This document shows positions 19,956-28,286 of a stretch of 64,000 nucleotides of DNA, piece after piece. This DNA is from Modestobacter sp. VKM Ac-2984. Its GTDB lineage: Bacteria > Actinomycetota > Actinomycetes > Mycobacteriales > Geodermatophilaceae. The stretch spans positions 268,564 through 332,563 of the forward strand of contig NZ_JAPVBJ010000005.1 of the NCBI RefSeq assembly GCF_026967985.1, written 5' to 3'. The number at the start of each line of letters is the position of its first letter. The stretch's first letter is position 1. Made by a program: the position numbers and the translations under genes. The notes under the pieces were generated by a model. That model did no database searches. It saw only the letters and a list, made by a program, of their open reading frames with translations, and was not told the DNA's origin.

Positions 19956-20822
19956 TCAGACGCCGATCGGGTGCCAGACGGACTTGGTCTCCAGGAACGG
20001 CCGCAGCCGGGAGAGCCCCGGGTCCGCGGTCCAGTCCGGCTCCTCGGCGGGAGCGCGCAGCACCCGCTTGATCGTCCCGGCGGCGGAGCGCTCGAGCTCC
20101 ATCGCCAGCGGTGCGGGGGCGCCGGCCAGGTCGATCGCGTCGACGTCGGCGTGCTCGGCCAGCCAGGGGCCGATCTCCGCAGCGTCTCCGGTGAGCAGGT
20201 TGACCACGCCGCCCGGGACGTCGGAGGTGGCGAGCACCTCGCCGAGCGTGATCGCGGGCAGCGGGCGCTCCTTGGAGCTGACCACGACGGCGGTGTTGCC
20301 GGCGGCCAGGACCGGGGCGAGCACGCTGACCAGGCCGAGCAGCGAGCTGCGCTGCGGGGCGAGGACGGCGACGACGCCGGTGGGCTCGGGGACGGAGAAG
20401 CCGAAGTACGGCCCGGCGACCGGGTTGGTGCTGCCCAGCACGGCGGCGAGCTTGTCGGTCCAGCCGGCGTACCAGACCCACCGGTCGATCGCGGCGTCCA
20501 CCGCGGCCCGCGCCTTGGCCGCGGAGAGCCCCTCGCCGGCGGCGACCTCCTCGGTGAACTGGGCGGCGCGGCCCTCCATCACCTCGGCGACCCGGTAGAG
20601 CACCTGGCCGCGGTTGTAGGCGGTGGCACCCGACCACTTCCCGAAGGCGCTGCGGGCGGCGACCACGGCGTCCCGACCGTCCTTGCGGGAGGCCCAGGCG
20701 GCGTTGGCCAGGAAGTGCCCCTTGGCGTCGTGCACCTCGTAGGTGCGGCCGGACTCCGACCGGGGGAACGCCCCGCCCAGGTAGAGCTTGTAGGTCTTGC
20801 GCACGGTGAGCCGGTCGGACAT
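19956..20822 (-). CDS. Short aldehyde dehydrogenase-like protein lacking the catalytic cysteine
   Basis: 288-residue member of the aldehyde dehydrogenase superfamily, against about 480 for its neighbour. It aligns with the N-terminal, NAD-binding two thirds (KLYLGGAFPRSESGRTYEV, AAIDRWVWYAGWTDKLA, GVVAVLAPQRSSLLGL, PGGVVNLLTGDAAEIGPWL), then ends with LETKSVWHPIGV. The catalytic segment with the GQxC cysteine and the oligomerisation domain are absent, and the NPWNFP-like anchor is changed to APQRSS. The ATG at 20822 shares one base with the stop of the upstream ALDH (TGATG), so the gene is intact and co-translated, not a truncation. A non-catalytic partner subunit of the full-length enzyme is a reasonable inference. 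Confidence 0.8.
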   Translation of the reverse strand: MSDRLTVRKTYKLYLGGAFPRSESGRTYEVHDAKGHFLANAAWASRKDGRDAVVAARSAFGKWSGATAYNRGQVLYRVAEVMEGRAAQFTEEVAAGEGLSAAKARAAVDAAIDRWVWYAGWTDKLAAVLGSTNPVAGPYFGFSVPEPTGVVAVLAPQRSSLLGLVSVLAPVLAAGNTAVVVSSKERPLPAITLGEVLATSDVPGGVVNLLTGDAAEIGPWLAEHADVDAIDLAGAPAPLAMELERSAAGTIKRVLRAPAEEPDWTADPGLSRLRPFLETKSVWHPIGV

Positions 20823-22264
20823 CAGGAGTCGCTCCTCAGGTAGGCGGCGAGGCCCTGCCGGCCGCCCTCGCGGCCGTAGCCGGACTGCTTGTAGCCGCCG
20901 AACGGCGAGGTCGGGTCGAACTCGTTGAAGGTGTTGGCCCACACCACGCCGGCGCGCAGCTGGTCGGTGACCTTCAGGATCCGGGAGCCCTTCTCCGACC
21001 AGATGCCGGCCGAGAGCCCGTAGGTGGTGTTGTTCGCCTTCGCGACCGCCTCGTCGGGGGTGCGGAAGGTCATCACCGAGAGCACCGGGCCGAACACCTC
21101 GTCGCGGGCGATCCGGTGGGCGGGGGAGACGTCGGTGAAGACGGTCGGCTTGAACCAGAAGCCGCGGTCGGGCAGGTCGCCGTCGGGCTGCCAGCAGGTC
21201 GCGCCCTCGGTCTCGCCGAAGGCGGTCAGCTCACGGATGCGGGCCAGCTGCTCGGCCGAGTTGATCGCGCCCAGGTCGGTGTTCTTGTCCATCGGGTCAC
21301 CGACCCGCAGCGTGCCGATCCGCCGCTGCAGCGAAGCGACGACGTCGTCGTGCACCGACTCCTGCACCAGCAGCCGGGAACCGGCGCAGCACACGTGGCC
21401 CTGGTTGAAGAAGATGCCGCGGACGATGCCCTCGACGGCCTGGTCGATCGGGGCGTCGTCGAAGACGATGTTCGCCGCCTTGCCGCCCAGCTCCAGGGTG
21501 AGCCGCTTCTCGGTGCCGGCGACCGCGCGGGCGATGGAGCGGCCCACCTCGGTGGAGCCGGTGAACGCGACCTTGTCGACGTCGGGGTGGCTGATCACCG
21601 CGCGGCCGGTCTCCCCGGCGCCGGTCACGATGTTCACCACGCCCGGCGGCAGGTCGGCCTGCTGGCAGATCTCGGCGAACAGCAGCGCGGTCAGCGGGGT
21701 GGTCTCGGCCGGCTTGAGGACGACGGTGTTGCCGGTGGCCAACGCCGGGGCGACCTTCCACGCCAGCATCAGCAGCGGGAAGTTCCACGGGATGACCTGA
21801 CCGGCCACACCCAGCGGGCGCGGCGCCGGGCCGAGGCCCGCGTGCTCCAGCTTGTCGGCCCAGCCGGCGTGGTAGAAGAAGTGCGCCGCGGCCAGCGGGA
21901 CGTCGACGTCCCGGGACTCCCGGATCGGCTTGCCGTTGTCCAGGGTCTCCAGGACGGCGAACTCCCGGGCCCGCTCCTGCAGCAGCCGGGCGATGCGGAA
22001 GAGGTACTTGCCGCGGTCGGCCGGGCGCATCGGGCCCCAGGTCTTGACGAACGCCCGGCGGGCGGCCCGCACGGCGCGGTCGACGTCGTCCTCGTGGGCG
22101 GTGGCGACCTCGCTGAGCACCTCCTCGGTGGCCGGGTTGACCGTCTTCAGGGGCGTGCCGGTGCCGTCGACGAACTCCCCGTCGATGAACAGCCCGTAGC
22201 TGGGCCGGATGTCGACGATCGACCGGGACTCGGGTGCGGGCGCGTACTCGAACAGGCTGGTCAT
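20822..22264 (-). CDS. Aldehyde dehydrogenase (NAD-dependent, full length)
   Basis: 480-residue ALDH with the IPWNFPL nucleotide anchor (158-164), FTGSTEVGR (234-242), general base E258 in ELGGKAAN, and catalytic cysteine in GHVCCAGSR (C292). It lies between deoC and the short ALDH-like gene, overlapping both by one to a few bases, so it very probably oxidises the acetaldehyde released by DeoC. Whether the product is acetate or acetyl-CoA cannot be decided; the CCAGSR form resembles the non-acylating family. Confidence 0.9.
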   Translation of the reverse strand: MTSLFEYAPAPESRSIVDIRPSYGLFIDGEFVDGTGTPLKTVNPATEEVLSEVATAHEDDVDRAVRAARRAFVKTWGPMRPADRGKYLFRIARLLQERAREFAVLETLDNGKPIRESRDVDVPLAAAHFFYHAGWADKLEHAGLGPAPRPLGVAGQVIPWNFPLLMLAWKVAPALATGNTVVLKPAETTPLTALLFAEICQQADLPPGVVNIVTGAGETGRAVISHPDVDKVAFTGSTEVGRSIARAVAGTEKRLTLELGGKAANIVFDDAPIDQAVEGIVRGIFFNQGHVCCAGSRLLVQESVHDDVVASLQRRIGTLRVGDPMDKNTDLGAINSAEQLARIRELTAFGETEGATCWQPDGDLPDRGFWFKPTVFTDVSPAHRIARDEVFGPVLSVMTFRTPDEAVAKANNTTYGLSAGIWSEKGSRILKVTDQLRAGVVWANTFNEFDPTSPFGGYKQSGYGREGGRQGLAAYLRSDS

Positions 22265-23259
22265 CAGTCCACGCTCACGTGGTCGGGGCCGGAGTAGTGG
22301 CCGGTGCGGAGCTTCTGGCGCTGCAGGAGCAGGTCGTTGAGCAGGCTGGAGGCGCCGAAGCGGAACCAGTCGGGGGACAGCCAGTCCGAGCCGACGGTCT
22401 CGTTGATCAGCACCAGGTGCTTGACGGCGTCCTTCGTCGTCCGGATGCCGCCGGCGGGCTTGACCCCGACCTGGCGGCCGGTGGCGGCGCGGAAGTCGCG
22501 GACGGCCTCCAGCATCACCAGGCAGACCGGCAGGGTGGCGGCGGGGGAGACCTTGCCGGTGGAGGTCTTGATGAAGTCGCCGCCGGCCAGCATCGCCAGC
22601 CAGGAGGCGCGGCGGACGGCGTCGAGGGTGACCAGCTCACCGGTCTCCAGGATCACCTTGAGGTGCGCCGGCCCGCAGGCCTCCTTGACCGCGACGATCT
22701 CCTCGAAGACGTCGAGGTAGCGGCCGGTGAGGAACGCGCCGCGGTCGATGACCATGTCGATCTCGTCGGCGCCTCCTGCGACGGCGTCCCGGACGTCGGC
22801 GAGCTTGACCTCCCGGCTGGCCCGGCCGCTGGGGAAGGCGGTGGCGACGGCGGCGACGTTGATGCCGGTGCCGGCCAGCGCCTCCTTGGCGACGCCGGCC
22901 AGGTCGCCGTAGACGCAGACCGCGGCGACGGCCGGGCAGCTCGGGTCGGTCGGGTCGGGACGGCGGGCCTTGGCGGCCAGTGCGCGGACCTTGCCCGGGG
23001 TGTCCGAGCCCTCCAGCGTGGTCAGGTCGACCATCGAGATCGCCGTGTCGATCGCCCACGCCTTGGCGGTCGTCTTGATCGACCGGGTGCCCAGCACCTT
23101 CGCCCGGGCCTCGGCCCCGACCTGGTCGACGCCGGGCAGGCCGTGCAGGAACGCGCGGAAGGCGTCGTTCGAGCGAGTGACGTCGGCGAACGGGTCGGGC
23201 AGGGTGCCCGTTCCGCTGCTGGTGTCGGCCAGCGCGTTCGGGTCCAGCACGTGGGTCAT
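22264..23259 (-). CDS. deoC: Deoxyribose-phosphate aldolase
   Basis: Class I aldolase (331 residues) that splits 2-deoxyribose-5-phosphate to glyceraldehyde-3-phosphate and acetaldehyde. The Schiff-base lysine is in DFIKTSTGK; the second lysine motif GVKPAGGIRT and the DEIDMVID segment are present. The length is nearer the longer eukaryote-like/actinobacterial DeoC than the 250-residue bacterial type. The ATG at 23259 is favoured by a GGAG about 10 nt upstream; two further in-frame ATGs lie just 5'. It is first in the operon deoC-ALDH-short ALDH. An 8-bp inverted repeat upstream may be its operator. Confidence 0.93.
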   Translation of the reverse strand: MTHVLDPNALADTSSGTGTLPDPFADVTRSNDAFRAFLHGLPGVDQVGAEARAKVLGTRSIKTTAKAWAIDTAISMVDLTTLEGSDTPGKVRALAAKARRPDPTDPSCPAVAAVCVYGDLAGVAKEALAGTGINVAAVATAFPSGRASREVKLADVRDAVAGGADEIDMVIDRGAFLTGRYLDVFEEIVAVKEACGPAHLKVILETGELVTLDAVRRASWLAMLAGGDFIKTSTGKVSPAATLPVCLVMLEAVRDFRAATGRQVGVKPAGGIRTTKDAVKHLVLINETVGSDWLSPDWFRFGASSLLNDLLLQRQKLRTGHYSGPDHVSVD

Positions 23260-23323
23260 GCGCCGCATTCTCCACGGCGGCATCGGGCCAGTGGACACAG
23301 TCCGCAGCCGGGGACTCCCTCCA

Positions 23324-23353
23324 ACTCTCTTCCGGGTGGCGTGTCAAGAGAGT
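23324..23353. promoter_or_regulatory. Candidate operator and -35 element of the deoC operon
   Basis: Perfect inverted repeat actctctt (23324-23331) / aagagagt (23346-23353), 14 nt apart, so half-site centres are 22 bp apart (two helical turns). A consensus -35 TTGACA for the minus strand (23342-23347) overlaps the right half. This layout suits a dimeric repressor of the deoxyribose operon, but the regulator is not in the window. Confidence 0.45.
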
Positions 23354-23393
23354 GCGGCGATCTGTGGACAGGCACTTGACCTGCTGATTCGCG

Positions 23394-23451
23394 TTGTGGG
23401 GGCGCCTCGTCGGCGGTAGTATTCGTACACACGTTCGAACACGTCGGGAGG
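23394..23451 (+). promoter_or_regulatory. Promoter with LexA (SOS) box upstream of the HNH endonuclease
   Basis: TTGTGG (23394-23399), 17-nt spacer, TAGTAT (23417-23422), then the 16-mer tcgtacacacgttcga at 23423-23438. This differs at one position from the actinobacterial LexA consensus TCGAAC-N4-GTTCGA. The box abuts the -10 and would cover the transcription start. The ribosome-binding site gggagg (23446-23451) lies 5 nt before the GTG start. Confidence 0.75.
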
Positions 23452-23456
23452 TGTCC

Positions 23457-24656
23457 GTGAGCGAGCTCCAGTCGGCTCTGGACGTCCTGGCGGCCGATGA
23501 TCTGCACCTGCTGTCGGATGCGCAGGTGCTGGACCGGACGGCGATGCTGGTGCAGCTCGGCAACCGGGTTGCGGCGGAGTTGACCCGCACCGTGCGCCGG
23601 GCGGAGACCACGCAGGCCGCCGAGCGCGACGGGCTCAAGAGCATGCGGTCGTGGCTCATCGGGCATGCGCGGTTGTCGCAGACGGAGGCGTCTCGGATCG
23701 TGCGGTCGGGGCGGGTGCTGGAGCACTTCCCGGTGCTGGCGGCCGGGTTCGCCGAGGGCGTGGTCACCGCGGCGCAGGTGAACGTGGTCGCCGAGAAGAT
23801 CGGGGCCGGTGAGGTGGCCCGGGCCGAGGAGCAGGGCATCGACCTCGCGGCCTTCGACCAGGTCTGGACCCAGGTGGCGGTCGACTCGCCGCACCAGTCG
23901 CTGGCCACGGCGGTGCAGGCGTTCGAGGACGCACTTGATCCCGACGGGACCGAGCCCGATCCCACCGAGGGGCGTCGGTTCACGATGGTCACGCACGCCG
24001 ACGGCAGCGTCACCGGCCGGTTCGAACTGGATGCCGTCGGTGGGGAGAAGGCGCAGGCGGCGATCGAGTCGATCGTGCAGGCCGACCGCCCGAAGGGCGA
24101 TGACCGCACCCGGGCGCAGCAGAACGCCGATGCCTTCGTGCAGCTGTGTGACAACCAACTGGCTTCGGGGAACCTGCCGATCCTGCGCACGGTGAAGCCG
24201 CACGTGGTGGTGGGGATCGACCTGGACGACCTGGTCGACCCGGCCACCGGCGCCGGTGCTGCGGAGATGGGCTTCGGAGCCACGATCTCCGCGGCGCGGG
24301 CCCGCTACCTGGCCTGCGACGGCAGCATCTCCCGCATCGTGATGGGCCCCGACGGGACCCCGCTCGATCTCGGTAGAGATCACCGGGTGGTCACCCCCGG
24401 GCTGCGCAAGGCCGTCGAAAGCCGCGACAAGAGCTGCGTGTTCGCCGGCTGTGGCGCCCCGAGCTGGTGGTGCGACGTGCACCACCTGATCCACTGGCTG
24501 CACGGCGGAGAGACCTCGCTGCAGAACTCAGCGCTCCTGTGCGAGCGGCACCACACCAAGGTCCACCACGGCTTCCGGGTCCAGCGAGATCCCGGCGGTC
24601 GATGGCGCACCTACCGCCCCGACGACACCGAGATCCTCATCGGCCCACGGCTGTGA
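23457..24656 (+). CDS. DUF222 / HNH endonuclease domain protein (13E12-repeat family)
   Basis: 399-residue protein with an N-terminal DUF222 region ([37 protein letters not shown]) and a C-terminal HNH nuclease: CVFAGC, then [19 protein letters not shown], then [13 protein letters not shown], giving the two Cys pairs for structural zinc and the His-Asn-His triad. Family members occur in many copies in actinobacterial genomes and several in M. tuberculosis are SOS-induced (known from that genus). The LexA-like box directly upstream fits this. GTG at 23457 is chosen from the ribosome-binding site; a GTG two codons earlier is possible. The biological substrate is unknown; a mobile-element link is possible but no terminal repeats are seen. 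Confidence 0.9.
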   Translation: MSELQSALDVLAADDLHLLSDAQVLDRTAMLVQLGNRVAAELTRTVRRAETTQAAERDGLKSMRSWLIGHARLSQTEASRIVRSGRVLEHFPVLAAGFAEGVVTAAQVNVVAEKIGAGEVARAEEQGIDLAAFDQVWTQVAVDSPHQSLATAVQAFEDALDPDGTEPDPTEGRRFTMVTHADGSVTGRFELDAVGGEKAQAAIESIVQADRPKGDDRTRAQQNADAFVQLCDNQLASGNLPILRTVKPHVVVGIDLDDLVDPATGAGAAEMGFGATISAARARYLACDGSISRIVMGPDGTPLDLGRDHRVVTPGLRKAVESRDKSCVFAGCGAPSWWCDVHHLIHWLHGGETSLQNSALLCERHHTKVHHGFRVQRDPGGRWRTYRPDDTEILIGPRL

Positions 24657-24708
24657 CCGGGCCCGGTCTGGTGAGGGCGGGCGGGCGCCGTCGTAGCGCT
24701 CGCCAGCG

Positions 24709-25104
24709 TCACTCCGAGGTGGCTTCAGGGTGGGTGCACAAGCGCGCCCGCAGTCGCGGGCTGAGCACCACGTCGTGCGGCAGCCGGCTGAGCTCGATCG
24801 CATCGACGGCGACCCCTTGGGCCCGTGCGGTGTTGGCCAGCGTGCCCCAGTGGTCGGCGGCCATGTCCTCGGGCGACCGGTCACCGAAGGGCTCGTCCGG
24901 TCCGACGACGGCGCGCGACGTGTCGACCACCTCTGCCACCGAGCACGTGTCCCAACTGCCCGACGAGCCCCAGCCCCGGTCGTCCAGCAGCAGCACCCGA
25001 CTCCCGTCAGCGAGCTCCAGCTCGTGCTGCGCCGAGACCGAGATCCGGTCTCCCGCTCGATCGCCGACGTCGGCCAGGGTCAGGAGACGGACTGCTCGCT
25101 TCAT
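24709..25104 (-). CDS. Small hypothetical protein
   Basis: 131-residue acidic, probably cytoplasmic protein beginning [16 protein letters not shown], with no signal peptide. A GAGGAG ribosome-binding site lies 3 nt before the ATG. The N-terminal half ([20 protein letters not shown]) looks like a small beta-strand domain; the C-terminal half is helical with [17 protein letters not shown] do not recognise a family. It converges with the HNH gene and is divergent from the maleylpyruvate-isomerase-like gene. The longer open frame upstream (to 25983) is antisense to the next two genes and is not part of it. Confidence 0.65.
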   Translation of the reverse strand: MKRAVRLLTLADVGDRAGDRISVSAQHELELADGSRVLLLDDRGWGSSGSWDTCSVAEVVDTSRAVVGPDEPFGDRSPEDMAADHWGTLANTARAQGVAVDAIELSRLPHDVVLSPRLRARLCTHPEATSE

Positions 25105-25200
25105 GCGCTCCTCGTCCCGGTCCGTGGGCACGGCGATGACTTCGCCGTGGCGCTGGAGTCCTCGACACGACCGATGTCCACCGTCCCCTGCGAGGCATCC

Positions 25201-25845
25201 GTGCCCGAACCCCGCGTCGCCATGCTCCCCGAGGTCGCCGCGCAGCGGCACGCCCTCGCCGACCTGCTCGACACCCTGCACCACGACGAGTGGGAGGCGC
25301 CCTCGCTCTGCGCTGGCTGGACGGTGCACGACGTGCTGGCCCACCTCGCCCTCTCCACTCGGCAGTCCACCGTCGGCATGGCGCTGCGCATCCTGCGGGC
25401 CCGAGGCGACTTCGACCGGGCCGAGGCCCGCGCCGCCCGGGAACGCGCCGCCGCACACCCGCCGGCCACGCTCACCGCCCAGCTGCGCGAGACGGCCGCC
25501 CTCGACCGCCGGGTCGGGGTGTCCAGCCCCTGGGACCCGCTGGTCGACGTCCTCGTGCACAGCCAGGACGTCGCCCGCCCGCTCCGCCGCCGGCTGCCGA
25601 CACCACCGGAGCTCGCCGTCCCGGCGCTGCAGCACGTGTGGTCCAACGTCTTCTACGGCCGCCCGTCCCGGCGGTTCGGCGGGGTTCGCCTGGTGGCCAC
25701 CGACACCGCCTGGGCGGAGGGTGCGGGACCGGAGGTGCGCGGCACCGCCGGAGACCTCCTGCTGCTGGCCACCGGCCGGTCGGTCTCGGCCTCTGGGGTC
25801 ACCGGGCCGGGAGCCGGGGAGGCCGCCGCCCGGCTCCGCTCCTGA
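25201..25845 (+). CDS. Maleylpyruvate isomerase / DinB-like family protein
   Basis: 214-residue protein (from GTG 25201) of the actinobacterial mycothiol-dependent maleylpyruvate isomerase N-terminal (DinB-fold) family. It shows the typical N-terminal helix [32 protein letters not shown] with the metal-binding histidine in VLAHL, a central helix, [14 protein letters not shown] containing the second and third ligand positions, and a C-terminal [13 protein letters not shown] segment. Starts at 25174 (ATG) and 25222 (ATG) are also in frame; 25201 has a gagg 5 nt upstream. Members act as mycothiol-dependent transferases or isomerases; the substrate is not evident. Confidence 0.8.
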   Translation: MPEPRVAMLPEVAAQRHALADLLDTLHHDEWEAPSLCAGWTVHDVLAHLALSTRQSTVGMALRILRARGDFDRAEARAARERAAAHPPATLTAQLRETAALDRRVGVSSPWDPLVDVLVHSQDVARPLRRRLPTPPELAVPALQHVWSNVFYGRPSRRFGGVRLVATDTAWAEGAGPEVRGTAGDLLLLATGRSVSASGVTGPGAGEAAARLRS

Positions 25846-25876
25846 CCTGCAGTCGGGGGCCGATACGGTGTGCGCC

Positions 25877-26500
25877 GTGCAGCTGACCGTCGTCGACCAC
25901 CCGATCGCCCGCGCCCGACTGTCGCGGATGCGCGACGAGCGCACCGACAACGCCGCCTTCCGGGCCGCGCTGCGGGAGCTCACCCAGATCCTGGTCTACG
26001 AGGCCAGCCGCGACCTCGCGGTCGCCGAGGAGCCGATCACCACCCCGGTCACCGACACCACCGGCTACCGGCTGGCCGCGCCGCCGCTGATCGTGCCGGT
26101 GCTGCGGGCCGGGCTCGGCATGGCCGACACCGCGCACGGGATGCTGCCGGAGTCGCAGATGGGCTTCGTCGGGCTGGCCCGCAACGAGGTCACCTTCCAG
26201 CCCGAGGCCTACATGGCCTCGCTGCCCGAGTCGCTGGTCGGCCGCCAGGTGTTCGTGCTCGACCCGATGCTGGCCACCGGCGGGTCGCTGGTGCACTGCT
26301 GCTCCCTGCTCACCGCCCGCGGCTGCACCGAGATCACCGTGCTCTGCGCGCTGGCCGCCCCGGAGGGGATCAAGCGGCTGGAGGAGAGCGGCCTGCCGCT
26401 GCGCGTCTTCACCGCCAGCATCGACGAGCGGCTCAACGAGGACGCCTACATCGTCCCCGGCCTCGGGGATGCGGGCGACCGCCAGTTCGGCGCGGTCTAG
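25877..26500 (+). CDS. upp: Uracil phosphoribosyltransferase
   Basis: Converts uracil and PRPP to UMP. The 207-residue length is typical. Visible are [10 protein letters not shown], the PRPP-binding loop [14 protein letters not shown] and the uracil-binding C-terminus [18 protein letters not shown] at 25877 lies 7 nt after TACGGT (25864-25869), implying a leaderless message. The gene complements cdd and deoA by recovering uracil. The next gene begins four bases after the stop. Confidence 0.95.
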   Translation: MQLTVVDHPIARARLSRMRDERTDNAAFRAALRELTQILVYEASRDLAVAEEPITTPVTDTTGYRLAAPPLIVPVLRAGLGMADTAHGMLPESQMGFVGLARNEVTFQPEAYMASLPESLVGRQVFVLDPMLATGGSLVHCCSLLTARGCTEITVLCALAAPEGIKRLEESGLPLRVFTASIDERLNEDAYIVPGLGDAGDRQFGAV

Positions 26501-26503
26501 GGC

Positions 26504-27391
26504 ATGCGGTTCGGGGTGCTCGGCACCGGCTTCTGGGCGAGTGAGGTGCACGCCACCTCCCTGGCCGGGCACCCGGACGCCGAGTTGGTCGGCGTGTGGG
26601 GTCGGGACCTGGCCAAGGCGAAGGCGGTCGGGGCGCAGTTCGACGTCCCGGGGACCGACGACGTCGACGCCCTGCTCGCCGACGTGGACGCGGTCAGCTT
26701 CGCGCTGCCCCCGGACGTGCAGGCGCCGCTCGTCGAGCGGGCGGCCGCCGCAGGCAAGCACCTGCTGCTGGAGAAACCGGTCGCGCTGTCGGTCGCCGCG
26801 GCCGACCGGGTGGTCGCCGCGGTCGAGGCGGCCGGGGTCGCCTCGGTGGTCTTCTTCACCAACCGCTTCCGGACGGCGACCTCCACCTGGCTCGAGCAGG
26901 CGTCCCGCACCACCCTGGCCGGTGGGGCGGTCACCTGGCTGGGCCGGCTGGCCGGATCGCCGTTCGAGACCCCGTGGCGCCTGGAGCACGGCGCGCTGTG
27001 GGACCTCGGACCGCACGCGCTCTCCCTGCTCGTCCCCGCGCTCGGACCGGTGACCGCAGTCCAGGCCGGCGCCGGGCTGGGCGACACCGTGCACCTGGTG
27101 CTCACCCACCCCGAGGGCCGCGCGAGCACGGTGACCGTCTCGGCGACCGTGGGAGAGCTGGCCATCGGCATCGACATCTGGGTGCACGGGGACGCCGGCC
27201 GGCTGGTGCTGCTGCCCGAGTCCGGCACCGCGGTCGAGGCCCATGCGGTCGCCGTCGACGAGCTGCAGGCGGCTGCGCTGACCGGCGGGGTGCACCCGTG
27301 CGACGTCACCTTCGGGCGGGACGTCGTCCGGGTGCTGGAGGCCGCGCAGCGGTCGTTGCACACCGGCTGCCGGGAGACCGTCGGGGGATGA
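26504..27391 (+). CDS. Gfo/Idh/MocA family NAD(P)-dependent oxidoreductase
   Basis: 295-residue two-domain oxidoreductase. The Rossmann N-terminus FGVLGTGFWA (3-12) and the EKPVALS motif (about residue 89-95), whose lysine is catalytic in the family, are clear. The C-terminal alpha/beta sheet domain is shorter than usual. Such enzymes act on sugars, inositols or related alcohols; the substrate is unknown. It sits directly after upp and overlaps the first DUF805 gene by 4 nt (ATGA). Confidence 0.85.
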   Translation: MRFGVLGTGFWASEVHATSLAGHPDAELVGVWGRDLAKAKAVGAQFDVPGTDDVDALLADVDAVSFALPPDVQAPLVERAAAAGKHLLLEKPVALSVAAADRVVAAVEAAGVASVVFFTNRFRTATSTWLEQASRTTLAGGAVTWLGRLAGSPFETPWRLEHGALWDLGPHALSLLVPALGPVTAVQAGAGLGDTVHLVLTHPEGRASTVTVSATVGELAIGIDIWVHGDAGRLVLLPESGTAVEAHAVAVDELQAAALTGGVHPCDVTFGRDVVRVLEAAQRSLHTGCRETVGG

Positions 27392-27813
27392 GCGGGAACG
27401 ACGGCCGCGGCGGTCTGCTCGGCTGGTACGTGCCCACCGGGCGGATCCGGCGCAGCGACTGGTGGGTCCGCTACGTGCTGCTCATCGGTCTGTTCGGGCT
27501 GATGGCCTCGGTCGTGGACGCGCAGTGGTTCCCGGACAGCTACCCGCGGTTCGAGGACCGGGAGGGCGTCGTCGACGTGGACGTCCTCTGGTTCTTCCCC
27601 GAGGAGGGCGGGCCGGTGACCGCGCTCGTCGCCCTGGTGCTCGCCGTGCCGAACGTCGCGGCCACCGTCACCCGGTTGCACGACCGCGACCACTCCGCCT
27701 GGTGGCTGCTGTGGAGCCTGCTCCCGGGCATCGGCTGGTTGATCCTGTTGATCACCTGCGGGTTCCTCGGGACCCAGCCGCACCCGAACCGGTACGGGCC
27801 ACCTCCTCGCTGA
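27388..27813 (+). CDS. DUF805 family membrane protein (copy 1)
   Basis: 141-residue membrane protein with a LLGWYVPTGRIRRSDWWVRYVLLIGLF start, two to three further hydrophobic segments and the DUF805 signature TRLHDRDHSAWWLL near residues 95-108, ending PNRYGPPP. An insertion around residues 45-70 (FPDSYPRFEDREGVVDVDV) separates helices 1 and 2 and is absent from the second copy. The function of the family is unknown. The ATG overlaps the oxidoreductase stop. Confidence 0.85.
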   Translation: MSGNDGRGGLLGWYVPTGRIRRSDWWVRYVLLIGLFGLMASVVDAQWFPDSYPRFEDREGVVDVDVLWFFPEEGGPVTALVALVLAVPNVAATVTRLHDRDHSAWWLLWSLLPGIGWLILLITCGFLGTQPHPNRYGPPPR

Positions 27814-27841
27814 CACGCGCCGCACGAGGCAGACTGGGTGC

Positions 27842-28276
27842 GTGGACTTCTGGCAGTGGTACGTGCGCCGCGGGCGCATCGACCGGCGCACCTGGTGGCT
27901 GCAGTACGCCCTGCCGATCGGGGCGCTCAGCGTGCTGGCCCTGATGGCCGACGTGGCCCTGGGCAACAGCTCGCTGGAGAGCATCGCCATGGGCGAGACC
28001 GGCTACGGCCCGATCGTGACCACGATCGGGCTGCTGGCGATGCCGGCGTCGCTCTCCAGCGGCGCGACCCGGCTGCACGACCGCGGCATGTCCGCGTGGT
28101 GGCTGCTGATCGGGCTGGTGCCGCTCTTCGGTCAGCTGGCGCTGCTGGTGATCACCGGCTTCCTGCCCGGCGACGGCGGCCCCAACCGGTACGGTCCGCC
28201 GCCGTCCGCGGCCCCGCTGGCAACCCCGCAGCCCGAGCCGGCTCCCGAGCCGGAGCGGCCGCCCTACTGGGGCTGA
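27842..28276 (+). CDS. DUF805 family membrane protein (copy 2)
   Basis: 144-residue paralogue of the preceding gene: FWQWYVRRGRIDRRTWWLQYALPIGAL, then TRLHDRGMSAWWLLIGLVPLFGQLALLVITGFLPG, then PNRYGPPP and a Pro/Glu tail. GTG at 27842 lies 6 nt after a CAGACT hexamer. Head-to-tail placement indicates local duplication followed by divergence. It converges with the phosphomutase gene only 10 bases beyond its stop. Confidence 0.85.
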   Translation: MDFWQWYVRRGRIDRRTWWLQYALPIGALSVLALMADVALGNSSLESIAMGETGYGPIVTTIGLLAMPASLSSGATRLHDRGMSAWWLLIGLVPLFGQLALLVITGFLPGDGGPNRYGPPPSAAPLATPQPEPAPEPERPPYWG

Positions 28277-28286
28277 CGCCGGGCGG

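Noticed and set aside
19956-20822. Short ALDH as a frameshifted or truncated pseudogene
   Set aside because: No remnant of the missing catalytic domain is found in 19845-19955 or other frames, and the start overlaps the upstream stop as an intact coupled gene.
23457-24656. HNH gene as an insertion sequence or group II/homing element
   Set aside because: No terminal inverted repeats, target duplication or reverse transcriptase; DUF222-HNH genes are normal dispersed actinobacterial genes.
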